Positions 8,385 through 17,876 of a DNA stretch of 64,000 bases are shown here, piece after piece. The stretch lies in assembly GCA_017301995.1 (NCBI GenBank), contig JAFLEH010000011.1, positions 62,001-126,000 on the forward strand, written 5' to 3'. Under the pieces are notes generated by a model, which worked only from the letters and a program-made list of their open reading frames with translations, was not told where the DNA came from and made no database searches. The translations under genes were made by a program, and so were the position numbers. Source of the DNA: Verrucomicrobiota bacterium. Its GTDB lineage: Bacteria > Verrucomicrobiota > Verrucomicrobiia > Verrucomicrobiales > Akkermansiaceae. Each line of letters starts with the position of its first letter. The first letter of the stretch is position 1.

Positions 8385-8436
8385 TGACGCGAAATCAGAC
8401 CTCCCTGCGTCAAAGCGCCCGCGTCAAAATGACGCG
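8385..8436. promoter_or_regulatory. TGACGC/GCGTCA repeat cluster upstream of hsp20
   Basis: Four copies of TGACGC or its complement occur within 52 bases: 8385-8390, 8407-8412 and the perfect dyad CGCGTCA-AAA-TGACGCG at 8420-8436. They lie 210-265 bases before the small heat shock gene. It does not resemble CIRCE. A regulator binding site is plausible but not shown. Confidence 0.4.
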
Positions 8437-8582
8437 AAGACACCGATAGCCAATCATGCGAAATCGCGGGATATGCACTGTTTCGGTCTCCTTTGCATTG
8501 GTCCTACGACCCATTCAAGCGACGAGAGCGGTTGAACTTGGTAGATTCGCCGTCGTCCAGTGGATAATGAGCGCGAACCCAT

Positions 8583-8839
8583 GGTGATCGGCCAAGATCA
8601 ATTTGCCGCCATTCCCACGCCGATACCGAGAAGGAATCAGATTCTCTCCTCAACACCAGCGTCACCTTCGGCACCGCACCCGATGTCACCTTCCAGCTCC
8701 AGAACAGCACCGACCTCGTGTCATGGACCAATCCCGGCGCCCTCGTCACCGTCACCGGCTCGCCCGTCACTTCCACACCCAGCAATACGGTCTCGCCAGC
8801 CGCCGCTTCTGGCGCGTCGCGGAAACCGTCGCTCTGTAG
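8583..8839 (+). pseudogene. Frameshifted C-terminal remnant of a secreted protein
   Basis: One frame encodes SVTFGTAPDVTFQLQNSTDL, followed directly by VSWTN and GSPVTSTPS; after a shift near 8775 another frame continues QYGLASRRFWRVAETVAL and stops at 8839. The combination of a QNSTDLVSW strand and a final RFWR segment is common at the C-terminus of large exported verrucomicrobial proteins. There is no start codon context and the upstream part is missing. The right end touches the REP-type half element. Confidence 0.55.
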
Positions 8840-8849
8840 TTGGGTGGGG

Positions 8850-8881
8850 AAAATGTTACCATGCGAGGACTGACCCCATGT
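8850..8881 (+). repeat. REP/RAYT-type element, right half only
   Basis: AAAATGTTACCATGCGAGG followed by ACTGACCCCATGT, identical to the right arm of the complete palindromes at 17771 and 33479. The left arm is missing here. It lies just before the stop codon of the GDSL gene on the opposite strand. Confidence 0.85.
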
Positions 8882-8888
8882 GAGTCCG

Positions 8889-10214
8889 TTAGGGCCTAGG
8901 AGTTGCGGCAAGGCGGTAGAATTGGCGGCCGGATGGGCCGGGGGAGACGTGCCACGTTCCGTTAGGCTGGAGTTGCACGCGCGATGCGGGAACCGGCTGC
9001 CAATTTGCGAGAGCGGGTGATTCTTCAACAACCGGAGTGGCGAAACGCATGCCGGCCGGGCTCAGCGGAATTGTCAGAATCGTGCCGCTGTTGAATGAGA
9101 ATGGCGCGGACGGATGATCCGGCGCGGTTCCCAGCAGAAATTCGGTTAGGTTGGGGAGGCCGTCGTGGTCGGGATCGTCGTTCATGCCTCCGGCGGCGCC
9201 GGACCAGTCGAGATAGGGTTGGTCGGGGTTGAGGCCCAGGACCGTTCCGAGAATCTCCCGGTTGGTCAGGCGTGGGATGGCGCGGGCGGTGGCGCGGTTG
9301 ATCGCGTCTATCAAAATGTCGGCGATCAGCGCCTGGGCGGAGGTGTTGGGATGGAAACCATCCTTACAGAACGCGGCGTGGGGCGGATTCGCCGGATCGG
9401 GAACCATCGAAAACACGGTGCCGTTCAGGTGGAACGGATGCTCGTCGAAAACCTGGTCGGTTAGAAGATGGACTCGCGCGACCGTGGCTCCGCGTCCGGT
9501 CGCCATCGCCTCGGTGGCCGCGTTCATCGCCGCCACCCGCTGGCGCGCTATGACCAGGCGGGCCGGGTCGTTGTATTTCGACGCGACCTCCGGGGTGGCC
9601 CCGATGTCCGGCGAGGTGGCGATCACGATGGGCAGCGCCGGAGCCGTGGCGCGGACGAAGTCGTGGATGATGGTTAGGTTGGCGGTGGCCTGGGCCAGCA
9701 ATGCCGGCGGATTGGTATCGTGGAAAACACCGGTGTAGTTGCGCTTGAGATCGTTGCCGCCCAGAAAGATGACCGCCACATCCGCTTCTTCCTGCAGATG
9801 GCGCACCAGCGCGAGCCGCGTCGGATACCGCAAAGCGACCACCGGATCGGAGGAAAAGGTGTCCAAGAAGCTCGATTGGATCACCGCCACCCAGTCGCCG
9901 GTGGTGAACGAGGGCACCCCGTAGTTGGTCTTGTAGCCGCCGTTCCGGAGATCCGGATAGGAGAAATAGGCCGAGTTGTAGGACCCGAAGGTGACATCGG
10001 CAGGACGATGTGCGGAGAGCAACTCCGGCCAGTTCCGCGCGTTGGCGACCGCCGGATTCGAGTCAGGCGCGCTGAACGGCACCTCGAACGCGTATTCTTC
10101 GGTTAGGCTGTCCCCGATCACCACCACCCGCAATGGCACCGCGGCGGCGTGGGAAGCCGCCACGAGAAATGAAGCAAGAAGAATGCCGCGAAAGTCCGGT
10201 GACATGGATTTCAT
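8889..10214 (-). CDS. Exported SGNH/GDSL hydrolase
   Basis: A 441-residue protein with a signal peptide (cleavage near residue 25, ASHAAA). The SGNH fold is marked by IGDSLTEEY with nucleophile Ser36, FLGGNDLK around residue 150 and the His block DGFHPNTSAQ near 290. After the hydrolase domain comes NDDPDHDGLPNLTEFLLG, a calcium-loop segment like those in dockerin or thrombospondin-3 repeats, and a C-terminal beta region ending QFYRLAATPRP. Such enzymes act as esterases on acylated sugars or lipids; the substrate is unknown. The start codon overlaps the stop of the HlyD gene by four bases, so it appears to be the last gene of the export operon. Confidence 0.85.
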   Translation of the reverse strand: MKSMSPDFRGILLASFLVAASHAAAVPLRVVVIGDSLTEEYAFEVPFSAPDSNPAVANARNWPELLSAHRPADVTFGSYNSAYFSYPDLRNGGYKTNYGVPSFTTGDWVAVIQSSFLDTFSSDPVVALRYPTRLALVRHLQEEADVAVIFLGGNDLKRNYTGVFHDTNPPALLAQATANLTIIHDFVRATAPALPIVIATSPDIGATPEVASKYNDPARLVIARQRVAAMNAATEAMATGRGATVARVHLLTDQVFDEHPFHLNGTVFSMVPDPANPPHAAFCKDGFHPNTSAQALIADILIDAINRATARAIPRLTNREILGTVLGLNPDQPYLDWSGAAGGMNDDPDHDGLPNLTEFLLGTAPDHPSAPFSFNSGTILTIPLSPAGMRFATPVVEESPALANWQPVPASRVQLQPNGTWHVSPGPSGRQFYRLAATPRP

Positions 10215-11479
10215 TTTGCCTTCCTATCATCCGCCTTCACCGATGTTCCGTCTTTCACTGTGTCCGGCGGATGGAGCAGGAGTCTATCGCCGGCGGCGAG
10301 GCCATCCAGGATCTCGGTTTGATGGCCGTCGGTGTGGCCAGCGGTGACCGAACGTGAAACGGCGCGGCCGTTTTGATAGATAAAGGTTTTCCACTGGTTG
10401 CCCTCGCGGAAGAGCGCGCCGGCTGGCGCGAGAAGGACATCGGGATCTTGCCAAACCGCGACACGGACCTCGACCCGGTAGCGGTCGCCGAGGCGGCGGG
10501 CGGTCTCGGGTGGGTTGACCAGATCGCAAAGGACGATCACCCGCTGCTCCTCGACGCCGAGCGCGGATATCTTGGTGAAACCGGCGGGTTCGATCCGCCG
10601 GACGCGGCCCACAAGCGGTTGCTCGCCGCCCCATTGTTCGATCGAAACCTCGTCGCCGGGTTCGATGGTCACGGCATCGCGCGAGAGGATCTCCGCCTCG
10701 ATCTCGATGTCCGTGGAGTCGCCAATTTCTGCGATGGGATGGCCGGGAACGACCACGGTTTCGCTTTCCTGCATCACCTTGAGGATGCTGCCTGAAACGG
10801 GCGATCGCACTTCGACCGGAGTTTCCGAACCGGGTCCTTCCGTGCGCCCGAGCGCCGCCTTGGCTTGGGCAAGCCGATAGTTGTTCACCTGGATCGCGAA
10901 CTCGATCGAGCGGACCTCGGCGGCTTTGATTGAGGCCTCGCCTTCGGCGCGGTCGCGCTCGGATTGGGAGAGGGTGGCGGTTCCTCTAACCGCACGGACG
11001 CGGTCGCGCTCGGATTCGGCGAGTTTCAGCGCCGCCTTGGCCGCAGCGAGGGATTCGGCGGCCTGCTTGCCGGCCGCCTCGTGCATGGCGACGGCCGCCT
11101 CGGCCTGCTCGCGCGCGCGCTTGTCCAACAGCGGCGACGCCGCAGGATCAATGGAGGTTAGAACGGTGTCGCCGGCCTTGATCGCGTCGCCCGCCTTGAA
11201 GGGTACACGGCGCATCTTGCCGGCGACCGGCGCGGCGACAACATAGCGGTTGCGGATGCGGGTCTTGCCTTCCTCGGAAACGCGCACGGTGAGCGGTCCG
11301 CGGACCACCGGGGCGGTTTCCACCAGCACCGGCTTGGGCCAGAAGCCCCAAACAACCAGCGAGACAACGCCCGCGGCGAACAAAAACGTTAGAATCTGGC
11401 GCAGGGGGTGCCGGACTCCCGGACGGCGGCGGGTTTCCCAAGGGGCTGCGGGCGGAGTGGCGGGTGCGGGACTGGACAT
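10211..11479 (-). CDS. HlyD-family periplasmic adaptor of an ABC exporter
   Basis: A 422-residue membrane-fusion protein: cytoplasmic Pro-rich N-terminus, one membrane helix (about residues 33-50), a barrel-sandwich half VVAAPVAGKMRRVPFKAGDAI (written VVAAPVAGKM then RRVPFKAGD), an alpha-helical hairpin rich in Ala/Glu (about 120-205), the second lipoyl half VRSPVSGSILKV and beta-barrel domains. It links an inner-membrane pump to the outer parts of the envelope. The permease and ATPase genes precede it, and the GDSL gene overlaps its end. Cargo unknown. Confidence 0.92.
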   Translation of the reverse strand: MSSPAPATPPAAPWETRRRPGVRHPLRQILTFLFAAGVVSLVVWGFWPKPVLVETAPVVRGPLTVRVSEEGKTRIRNRYVVAAPVAGKMRRVPFKAGDAIKAGDTVLTSIDPAASPLLDKRAREQAEAAVAMHEAAGKQAAESLAAAKAALKLAESERDRVRAVRGTATLSQSERDRAEGEASIKAAEVRSIEFAIQVNNYRLAQAKAALGRTEGPGSETPVEVRSPVSGSILKVMQESETVVVPGHPIAEIGDSTDIEIEAEILSRDAVTIEPGDEVSIEQWGGEQPLVGRVRRIEPAGFTKISALGVEEQRVIVLCDLVNPPETARRLGDRYRVEVRVAVWQDPDVLLAPAGALFREGNQWKTFIYQNGRAVSRSVTAGHTDGHQTEILDGLAAGDRLLLHPPDTVKDGTSVKADDRKAK

Positions 11480-11504
11480 GGGGGCGCGGGGTGAGGATAA
11501 GCAA

Positions 11505-13874
11505 TCAATCGCGGGCTTTCAAGACTCCAACCAGATCGAGTTTGCCGACCATTCGGCCGACGAGTGCGAACGATATCGCGGCGGCCGTCGCGACGACGGT
11601 GACGGCCAGCGAGTAGGTGGACGGGTCGATGACAATCGGAAGACGCACGGTTTCCGTGCTGAATGACGACATGATATACAGCGCGAGCCCGCGGCCGAAC
11701 AGCAGGCCCACCGGCAGCGCGACAAGCACAAGAATCCCCAGTTCGCCTATCAGCAGGCCGCGGACCTCGCCGAGACGGAAACCGACGACACGCAGTGTGG
11801 CCAGCTCACGGCTCCGCTCGGATAGGGAAATGCGCGCGCTGTTGTAAACCACCCCGAACGCGACAATCACCGCGAGGACGAAGTACAGCCCGCGGATGGT
11901 GTCGATGCTCTTGGCGGTGGTCTCGCGGAAGGCGGCCAACTGGTCGCGCTTGACCATCACCGCCGCCGACCGCGGGGTGTCCTTGATGCCGCGCATGAAT
12001 TCGTCCCACCGGTTGTGGTCGATGGTGAGAAACGCTCCATTGATGGTTTCCCCTTCCTTGAGCATCCTCCGCAGCGCCGTGATGTCCATGAAGGCGTCCA
12101 CGCCGGCGAAATCGGTGACCGTTCCGCGCAGGGGAATCTGGAGCGAAGGTCGGCGGCCCTCCATCACCTCCACCTGGATCATGTCTCCGATCCCGGCCCC
12201 TAACACCTCGGCGAGTTTCTCCGACATCACCAGCCCGTCGTGCGGCAGATCGATCACATTGCAATCGGCGTCCAGCAGGCGGTTCAGATAGGCGCCGGGT
12301 TCCAATCCGGTGACGGCGAGCTTGCGCGAGCGGTGGCCGAATCGCAGGCGGGCCGGCACGCTGCGGATCGACTCCGCGCGGATCACGCCGGGGAGGTGCT
12401 CGAGGTCGTGGAAACCGCTGGGCGATCCCGGCTCGGTTAGAAAAACGGCCACATCATGGCGTTGCTGTCGGTTCCATTGGAAGGTGAGCAGGTAGTCGAT
12501 GCTGTCGCTCATCGCGCCCGGCAGGACCATCAGCCCGGTGGCGAGGGAGAGTCCGCAGCAGGTGAAAAGCGCCTGCCACGGCTTGCGTTCGATATTGCGC
12601 AGCGCCATCCGCAGGGTGGGGGAAAACAGGTTGGTTAGGCCGATCCGTTCGAAGACCGAGGGTTTGAAATCCGTCGGTGGTTCGGGCCGCATGGCCTCGG
12701 CGGGCGGGAGTTTCACCGCCTGCCAAACGACGGTTAGAACCCCCGCCGCGGACGCTCCGAGGCAAACCAGCAGCGCGAGGCCGAGCGCGCTGTAGTCCAT
12801 CCGGAACTCCAGTTTGGGAAATAGGAAAAACAGCTCATACAAGGATAACAGATCCGCGCCCAGCCAGCGTCCTCCGAGGCCGCCGATGAGAGTGCCCAGG
12901 AATCCGATCACCAGCACGAATTTCATATAATGCAGCCCCACCTGCCATGATGCGTAGCCGAGCGCCTTCATCTGGGCGATTTGCTCGCGCTGCAGCCGCA
13001 CGATGCGCGAGAGCACCGCATTGACCATGAACGCCGCAACGCTGAGGAAGACCAGCGGATAGACGAGCGCGAGCGAACCGAGCACGCGCAGTTCGTCATC
13101 CAACCGCTGGGCGGACGCCTGGTCGCGGCGGGTGTAGGAACCGGTGCCGCCGTAGGGTTCCAATAGCCGGTCCACCTCACGCAGCACCGGTTCCGCTTGC
13201 GCTCCGGGTGCCAGGTCGAGGCACAGATCGTTGAAAGCGCCGTCGAGATTGTAGGCCACGGCGAGCGCGCGGTAATTCATCCACAACACGCTGAAACGCC
13301 GGTGATCGGGCAGCGTTTCACCGGGCCGGGCCTCGAATACGAACTCCGGGGAAAGCGCGATCCCGCAGATCTCAAGGGTCTCGCGGCGGCCGTTGATCAC
13401 CACGGTTAGGTTATCTCCGGGTTTCATGCCGTTGGCGGTGGCGAAGGCCTCGCCGAGCACCGCCTCGCGCCGCGCGTCGATGCGCGGAAGCCGCCCGCTG
13501 CGCAAAAACAACCGGTTGAGGCGCTGCGGGCTGCCGTCCTCCGGCAGGGAAATCACACGGCCGCTCGCCGGTTCGGGCATGGTCGGCAGATCGAGGGTGA
13601 CATTCACCGCCACGCGCGCTTCCACACGGGCCACGCCGGGAATATCCGTGACCCGATCCGCCACCGCCAGCGGCGCGCGTTTCAGGGATACGAAAACGTC
13701 GGCCATCGCATGGCTCTGATAGTAGGCGGCCCTGGTGCTTTCCAGCGTGAGGATCAGGCTGCGGGTCATGATCATCATCGCCAGCCCGCAGGCCATCACC
13801 AGACTGACTGCGACGACCTGGCCTTTCATGCGGCCCAGGTCGCGGAGCAGTTTGAGGTCGAGGGGGTCTAACAT
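11505..13874 (-). CDS. FtsX-like ABC transporter permease
   Basis: A 789-residue inner-membrane protein with an N-terminal anchor ([18 protein letters not shown]), a large periplasmic domain, three helices around residues 255-390, a second periplasmic domain and three C-terminal helices. This two-module layout is that of FtsX/MacB-type permeases that work with HlyD adaptors. Start: ATG at 13874 ([13 protein letters not shown]) matches family N-termini; an in-frame ATG at 13886 would overlap the ATPase gene. The gene lies 5 bases after the ATPase stop. Together the three genes form a mechanotransmission-type or lipid/peptide export system. Confidence 0.92.
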   Translation of the reverse strand: MLDPLDLKLLRDLGRMKGQVVAVSLVMACGLAMMIMTRSLILTLESTRAAYYQSHAMADVFVSLKRAPLAVADRVTDIPGVARVEARVAVNVTLDLPTMPEPASGRVISLPEDGSPQRLNRLFLRSGRLPRIDARREAVLGEAFATANGMKPGDNLTVVINGRRETLEICGIALSPEFVFEARPGETLPDHRRFSVLWMNYRALAVAYNLDGAFNDLCLDLAPGAQAEPVLREVDRLLEPYGGTGSYTRRDQASAQRLDDELRVLGSLALVYPLVFLSVAAFMVNAVLSRIVRLQREQIAQMKALGYASWQVGLHYMKFVLVIGFLGTLIGGLGGRWLGADLLSLYELFFLFPKLEFRMDYSALGLALLVCLGASAAGVLTVVWQAVKLPPAEAMRPEPPTDFKPSVFERIGLTNLFSPTLRMALRNIERKPWQALFTCCGLSLATGLMVLPGAMSDSIDYLLTFQWNRQQRHDVAVFLTEPGSPSGFHDLEHLPGVIRAESIRSVPARLRFGHRSRKLAVTGLEPGAYLNRLLDADCNVIDLPHDGLVMSEKLAEVLGAGIGDMIQVEVMEGRRPSLQIPLRGTVTDFAGVDAFMDITALRRMLKEGETINGAFLTIDHNRWDEFMRGIKDTPRSAAVMVKRDQLAAFRETTAKSIDTIRGLYFVLAVIVAFGVVYNSARISLSERSRELATLRVVGFRLGEVRGLLIGELGILVLVALPVGLLFGRGLALYIMSSFSTETVRLPIVIDPSTYSLAVTVVATAAAISFALVGRMVGKLDLVGVLKARD

Positions 13875-13879
13875 GCTGG

Positions 13880-14620
13880 CTACCATTCCAGGCTGGAAAC
13901 CGGGCGGCGTTCGGTATTGCGGCGCTCCTTGACGATCCGCCCGTCGGAGAGGTGGAGCACGCGGTCGGCCATCTCCGCCATGACCGCGTTGTGGGTGATG
14001 ACGACGGTTAGGGTGCCGAGTTCGCGGTTGATGCGTTCGATGGCCTCCAGCACCTGGATGCCGGTGGTGACGTCGAGGGCGCCGGTGGGTTCGTCGCAGA
14101 GCAGGACTTCGGGGCGCTTGGCGATGGCGCGGGCGATGGCCACGCGCTGCTGCTCGCCGCCGGAAAGTTGGGACGGGAAATGGTCCATCCGCGCGGCCAG
14201 GCCGACCATCGCGAGCGCCTCCTCGGGGGGCATCGGATCGCGGGAGATGCCGGTGATGAGGGCCACGTTCTCGCGGGCGGTTAGGCTGGGGATCAGGTTG
14301 TAGAACTGGAACACGAAGCCGACGCAGTTGCGGCGGTAGAGGGTTAGGGTCTGCTCGTCGGTGCCATCGAGCGGCCAACCGCGGTAGCTGAGGCTTCCGG
14401 AAGTGGGGGTGTCCAAACCGCCGAGGATGTTGAGCAGAGTGGATTTTCCGGAACCGGAAGCGCCTAGCAAAACCACCAACTCGCCGCCGTCGAGGCTGAG
14501 ATCCACGCCGTGCAGCGCCACCACGTCCACCTCCCCGGTGTGATAGACTTTTCTCAATCCGCTGGCCATGAAAACACCGGTTAGGGCGGCGGCATCGGAT
14601 GGTGGCGGGAGAGGGGACAT
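13880..14620 (-). CDS. ABC transporter ATP-binding protein, MacB/LolD type
   Basis: A 246-residue ATPase with Walker [11 protein letters not shown]-loop [13 protein letters not shown], signature [16 protein letters not shown], Walker [13 protein letters not shown] and the H-loop VVITHN. The Q-loop NLIP and the DEPTGALD variant are typical of the subfamily that pairs with FtsX-like permeases. It is first in a four-gene minus-strand operon with permease, HlyD adaptor and GDSL hydrolase. The 18 residues before MASGLRKVY are extra compared with most relatives, so the internal ATG (MASGL) is a possible alternative start. Confidence 0.95.
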   Translation of the reverse strand: MSPLPPPSDAAALTGVFMASGLRKVYHTGEVDVVALHGVDLSLDGGELVVLLGASGSGKSTLLNILGGLDTPTSGSLSYRGWPLDGTDEQTLTLYRRNCVGFVFQFYNLIPSLTARENVALITGISRDPMPPEEALAMVGLAARMDHFPSQLSGGEQQRVAIARAIAKRPEVLLCDEPTGALDVTTGIQVLEAIERINRELGTLTVVITHNAVMAEMADRVLHLSDGRIVKERRNTERRPVSSLEW

Positions 14621-14764
14621 CGGCGGGCGGAAACTAGCTCCGGAAATCCGGAAATGCCAGTGCGGATTTGTGGGTTTGACGCCATTCGAATGCCGCCGCG
14701 CGTTACCGGATGGAACATTCCGGCTGATGGTTGCGTATTCTCACCGAATCGATTTGTATCCGCC

Positions 14765-17119
14765 ATGAAAATTCCGTGTTTCTGCATTATCGCCCTTTTC
14801 CTCCGTCCCATCGTAGCTTCCGCGGGGGGAGTGATGCCCGCTCCAGCCGACAACCTCCGGCTCAACGCGCCGATTGAATCGTGGGACGATGCCATTCCAC
14901 TCGGCAATGGCCTCATGGGCGGGCTGCTATGGGGTGCCGGCAACACGATCCGGCTTTCGCTGGACCGCGGCGATTTGTGGGACGAGCGGACCCATGGGGA
15001 AAAGGACTGGTGGAAGACGAACCCATGGACCAAGGCTGCGGCGGGTGGGGATCCGTGGGACAAATACTACAACGGCGTCACACCGACGAAATTGCCGGGA
15101 GGCCGGTTGGAAATCAGGATGCCGACGGGCAAAAATGCCGCGCGTTTCGAACTGAATCTTGCCTCCGCCGAGGGGCGGGTGGAGTTCGGCGACGGTTCCT
15201 CCCTGAGCGCGTTCTATAGTGCGGAGAAACCGATTGTTCTGGTGCGGATTCCGGGCGTTCCCGAAGCGCTCGATCTGCTGCCTGCTGGCGCGGGTAAGGA
15301 GGGCAATGCCGGCCCCAGCAGCGGAGGAGCGGTGAGCAAGCTCGGCTATCCGGCACCCCAGCGCGGCGGGGAAGGCGCCGCAAAATGGTTTGTGCAGGAC
15401 GGTGTGGACGGTTTTCAATATTGTGTGTGCGTCGAAACCAAGGCCGTGGGAAATGACACCTTGTTAGCGCTTGCGATCACCTCCAGCAACGATTTCAAGC
15501 CGAAGCACAGCCCCGGCGAATCGCTCCGGCTCGCCCGCGCGCGCTGCGCCGCGGCGATCACGGCCGGGTATGACGCGATGCTCGCACCCCACGCCGCCTG
15601 GTGGCGTGGTTTTTGGGGGGAGTCGGCCGTGAATCTACCGGAAGCATCGCTGCAGCGCTACTATCGGTTCGCCCGCTATCTTTATGGCGCCGGATCCCGT
15701 CAGGGTGCCCCGCCGATACCGCTGCAGGGCGTGTGGACCGCCGACAATGGCGGACTTCCCCCGTGGAAAGGCGACTACCACAACGATCTCAACACCCAGA
15801 TGACCTACATCGCCTATCAGGGAGCCGGGAATTTCGAGTCCGGGCGTTCGTATCTGGACTATCTGACCAAACTGACCCCGGTGTTCAGGGAGTTCGCGCG
15901 CGATTTCTATCAGACGCCGGGGCTTTCCACTCCAGGCGTGATGAGTTTGGGCGGCCAACCGCTCGGCGGATGGGGGCAATACGCGATGTCTCCCACCATG
16001 ACCGCGTGGAACGCCCACATTTTCTATCTGCATTGGCGCTACACCGGAGACGACGCCTTCCTCCGGGACCGCGCCAGGCCGTGGTGCGAGGAGGCGGGGA
16101 AATGCCTTGCCGCGCTGCTCAAGCCAGGCCCGGACGGACGTCTCGCGCTGCCGTTCTCGTCCTCGCCGGAAATCCATAACAATTCCAACCGTGCGTGGCT
16201 GGTTCCCAACAGCAACTACGACCTGATGTGCATGAAGATGCTGTTTCTGGCCCTGGTCGAGATGGCGGACGCCACCGGTGATGCCGCGGCTGCCGCCAAA
16301 TGGGCGAAACTCGCCGACGGTCTCGGACCATTCCATGCCACGCCGGATGGAGAACTCATGATGGACTCCAAGGAAACTCTGAACGAAAGCCACCGGCACC
16401 TCTCCAATCTGATGGCGATCTATCCGTTCAATCTGATCACCACCGAAGGAGGCGAAAACGACCGCCGCATGATCCGCGCGAGTGTCGCAAAGTGGGACGG
16501 CCTCGGAACGTCCCAATGGTGCGGCTATTCCTGGGCCTGGATGAGCTGCCTGCGCGCCCGAGTCGGCGACGCCGAGGCCGCGTTGCGGCACTACGATGTG
16601 TTTGTGCGGGCGTTCGTCACGCGGAACGGGTTCCATGTGAACGGGGACCAAACCCGCAGCGGATATTCCAGCATGACCTATCGGCCGTTCACGCTCGAGG
16701 GGAACTTCATCGCGATGCAATCCGTCCACGAAATGCTACTGCAAAGTTGGAGCCCAACACCTGGCAAGCTTGATACCGGAATCATCCGGCTGTTCCCCGC
16801 CACAGCGTGGCGTTGGCACGATGTGTCGTTCACCGACCTGCGCGCCGAAGGCGGCCACCGGGTCTCCGCCAAACGGGCCAAGAATGCAACCGTCTGGTTC
16901 CGCATCACCGCGGGCAAGGACGGGATGGTTCGCCTCCGAGACAACTTCGGCGGACGGTCTCCCCGGTGGACCCCCGCGGGAATCACCGTGAAGAAATCCG
17001 GCGATATATACGAGATCACCCTGCAACGCGGCCAGTCGGCGGAAGCGGTGTTTGACCAGCCCCCCTCGCTCCCGCCGGCTCCGCCCGACGCGGCCGAGCC
17101 GATAGCAACGGGGAAGTGA
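14765..17119 (+). CDS. Exported GH95-type glycoside hydrolase (alpha-L-fucosidase-like)
   Basis: A 784-residue protein with a signal peptide (MKIPCFCIIALFLRPIVASAGG). The N-terminal beta domain begins SWDDAIPLGNGLMGGLLWG, DRGDLWDER, the usual opening of GH95-like enzymes; an (alpha/alpha)6 barrel follows from about residue 285 with GVWTADNGGLPPWKGDYHND and SSPEIHNNSNRAWLVPNSN, and a beta domain closes the protein. GH95 enzymes cleave alpha-1,2-linked fucose or galactose by inversion. Specificity is not fixed by inspection. The frame is open from 14654, but the start at 14765 gives a proper signal peptide. Expressed divergently from the export operon. Confidence 0.85.
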   Translation: MKIPCFCIIALFLRPIVASAGGVMPAPADNLRLNAPIESWDDAIPLGNGLMGGLLWGAGNTIRLSLDRGDLWDERTHGEKDWWKTNPWTKAAAGGDPWDKYYNGVTPTKLPGGRLEIRMPTGKNAARFELNLASAEGRVEFGDGSSLSAFYSAEKPIVLVRIPGVPEALDLLPAGAGKEGNAGPSSGGAVSKLGYPAPQRGGEGAAKWFVQDGVDGFQYCVCVETKAVGNDTLLALAITSSNDFKPKHSPGESLRLARARCAAAITAGYDAMLAPHAAWWRGFWGESAVNLPEASLQRYYRFARYLYGAGSRQGAPPIPLQGVWTADNGGLPPWKGDYHNDLNTQMTYIAYQGAGNFESGRSYLDYLTKLTPVFREFARDFYQTPGLSTPGVMSLGGQPLGGWGQYAMSPTMTAWNAHIFYLHWRYTGDDAFLRDRARPWCEEAGKCLAALLKPGPDGRLALPFSSSPEIHNNSNRAWLVPNSNYDLMCMKMLFLALVEMADATGDAAAAAKWAKLADGLGPFHATPDGELMMDSKETLNESHRHLSNLMAIYPFNLITTEGGENDRRMIRASVAKWDGLGTSQWCGYSWAWMSCLRARVGDAEAALRHYDVFVRAFVTRNGFHVNGDQTRSGYSSMTYRPFTLEGNFIAMQSVHEMLLQSWSPTPGKLDTGIIRLFPATAWRWHDVSFTDLRAEGGHRVSAKRAKNATVWFRITAGKDGMVRLRDNFGGRSPRWTPAGITVKKSGDIYEITLQRGQSAEAVFDQPPSLPPAPPDAAEPIATGK

Positions 17120-17158
17120 TGGGGGTGATATTTTCGATAGGTAGGTACCGCCGAAAGT

Positions 17159-17731
17159 TCACCCTCTGAGGCTCGTGACAAGGGCTTCGGCAAGGGATCG
17201 GATAGATAAAACGATGGACGGATCCGAGAAGGTTCCGTCTTGGGAGATGATGGAGTGGGCGTTGTGGATGGTGACTTGCGGTTCTAGAACGGCGATTCGG
17301 ATGTTGCCGAAGAATGCACGGAGTTGCGCTAGACCGCGCACGCCGCCGTAGCCGCCTGGCGAAGCGGCGAGAAGGGCGGCGGTTTTTCCGGCCAAGGCGG
17401 TTAGGGGGGGCTCGTCGGGTTGGGTCGCGCGGGAGACCCAGTCAATGGCATTCTTGAGGGCGGCACTGTAAGCGCCGTTGTATTCGGGTGAGGCGATGAG
17501 GAGGCCGTCGTGGGATAGGAAAAGCTCCTTGAGGCGCCGGGCGTTCTCCGGCATGCCGGCCTCCGCCTCGAGATCTTCATCGAAGACCGGCAACGGATAG
17601 TCGCGCAACGCGATGAGGGTGACCTCGGCACCGGCATCGCGGGCTGCTCCGGCCGCAAGCGCGGCGGCATGTTGGTTGAACGAGGCGGCGCGAAGACTGC
17701 CGCCAAAGGCGAGGATACGGGGTTGGTTCAT
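17159..17731 (-). CDS. NADPH-dependent FMN reductase family protein
   Basis: A 190-residue flavodoxin-like protein. It opens ILAFGGSLRAASFNQ (phosphate-binding loop GSxRxxSxN), has SPEYNGAYSAALKNAIDW (the typical PEYNxxxPxxLKNxxDW segment, here with SAA) and SPGGYGGVRGLAQLR. Such enzymes reduce quinones, azo dyes, chromate or free flavin. The pirin gene lies upstream on the same strand, separated by the REP-type palindrome, and a LysR regulator is divergent from pirin; a redox-stress module is a reasonable inference. Confidence 0.92.
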   Translation of the reverse strand: MNQPRILAFGGSLRAASFNQHAAALAAGAARDAGAEVTLIALRDYPLPVFDEDLEAEAGMPENARRLKELFLSHDGLLIASPEYNGAYSAALKNAIDWVSRATQPDEPPLTALAGKTAALLAASPGGYGGVRGLAQLRAFFGNIRIAVLEPQVTIHNAHSIISQDGTFSDPSIVLSIRSLAEALVTSLRG

Positions 17732-17770
17732 GGTCGTGTTTGTGGTTGGGGATTGGATTGGGATAGGAAA

Positions 17771-17873
17771 ACATGGGGTCAGTCCTCGCATGGTAACATT
17801 TTTGGTCCCTCGGCTTGGTCCGGGATGATCTTCGAACCGGGAAAATGTTACCATGCGAGGACTGACCCCATGT
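17771..17873. repeat. REP/RAYT-type palindrome, complete copy
   Basis: Two 32-base arms in perfect inversion (17771-17802 and 17842-17873) around a 39-base spacer. The left arm reads ACATGGGGTCAGTCC, TCGCATGGTAACATTTT. It fills the gap between pirin and the FMN reductase gene and ends four bases after the pirin stop codon. Arms of this style, GGGGTCAG...TGTTACCATGC, resemble those mobilised by REP-associated tyrosine transposases. Confidence 0.92.
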
Positions 17874-17876
17874 GAA

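Larger units (their letters stand above)
8174..8888. other. Long intergenic stretch with repeats and a gene remnant
   Basis: Holds the TGACGC repeat cluster (8385-8436), a frameshifted remnant of a secreted protein (8583-8839) and half a REP-type element (8850-8881). No intact gene is seen. Confidence 0.6.

Noticed and set aside
10588..10620. GGTTCGATCC word resembling a tRNA T-arm
   Set aside because: It lies inside the HlyD coding sequence and no acceptor stem or anticodon arm can be drawn around it.
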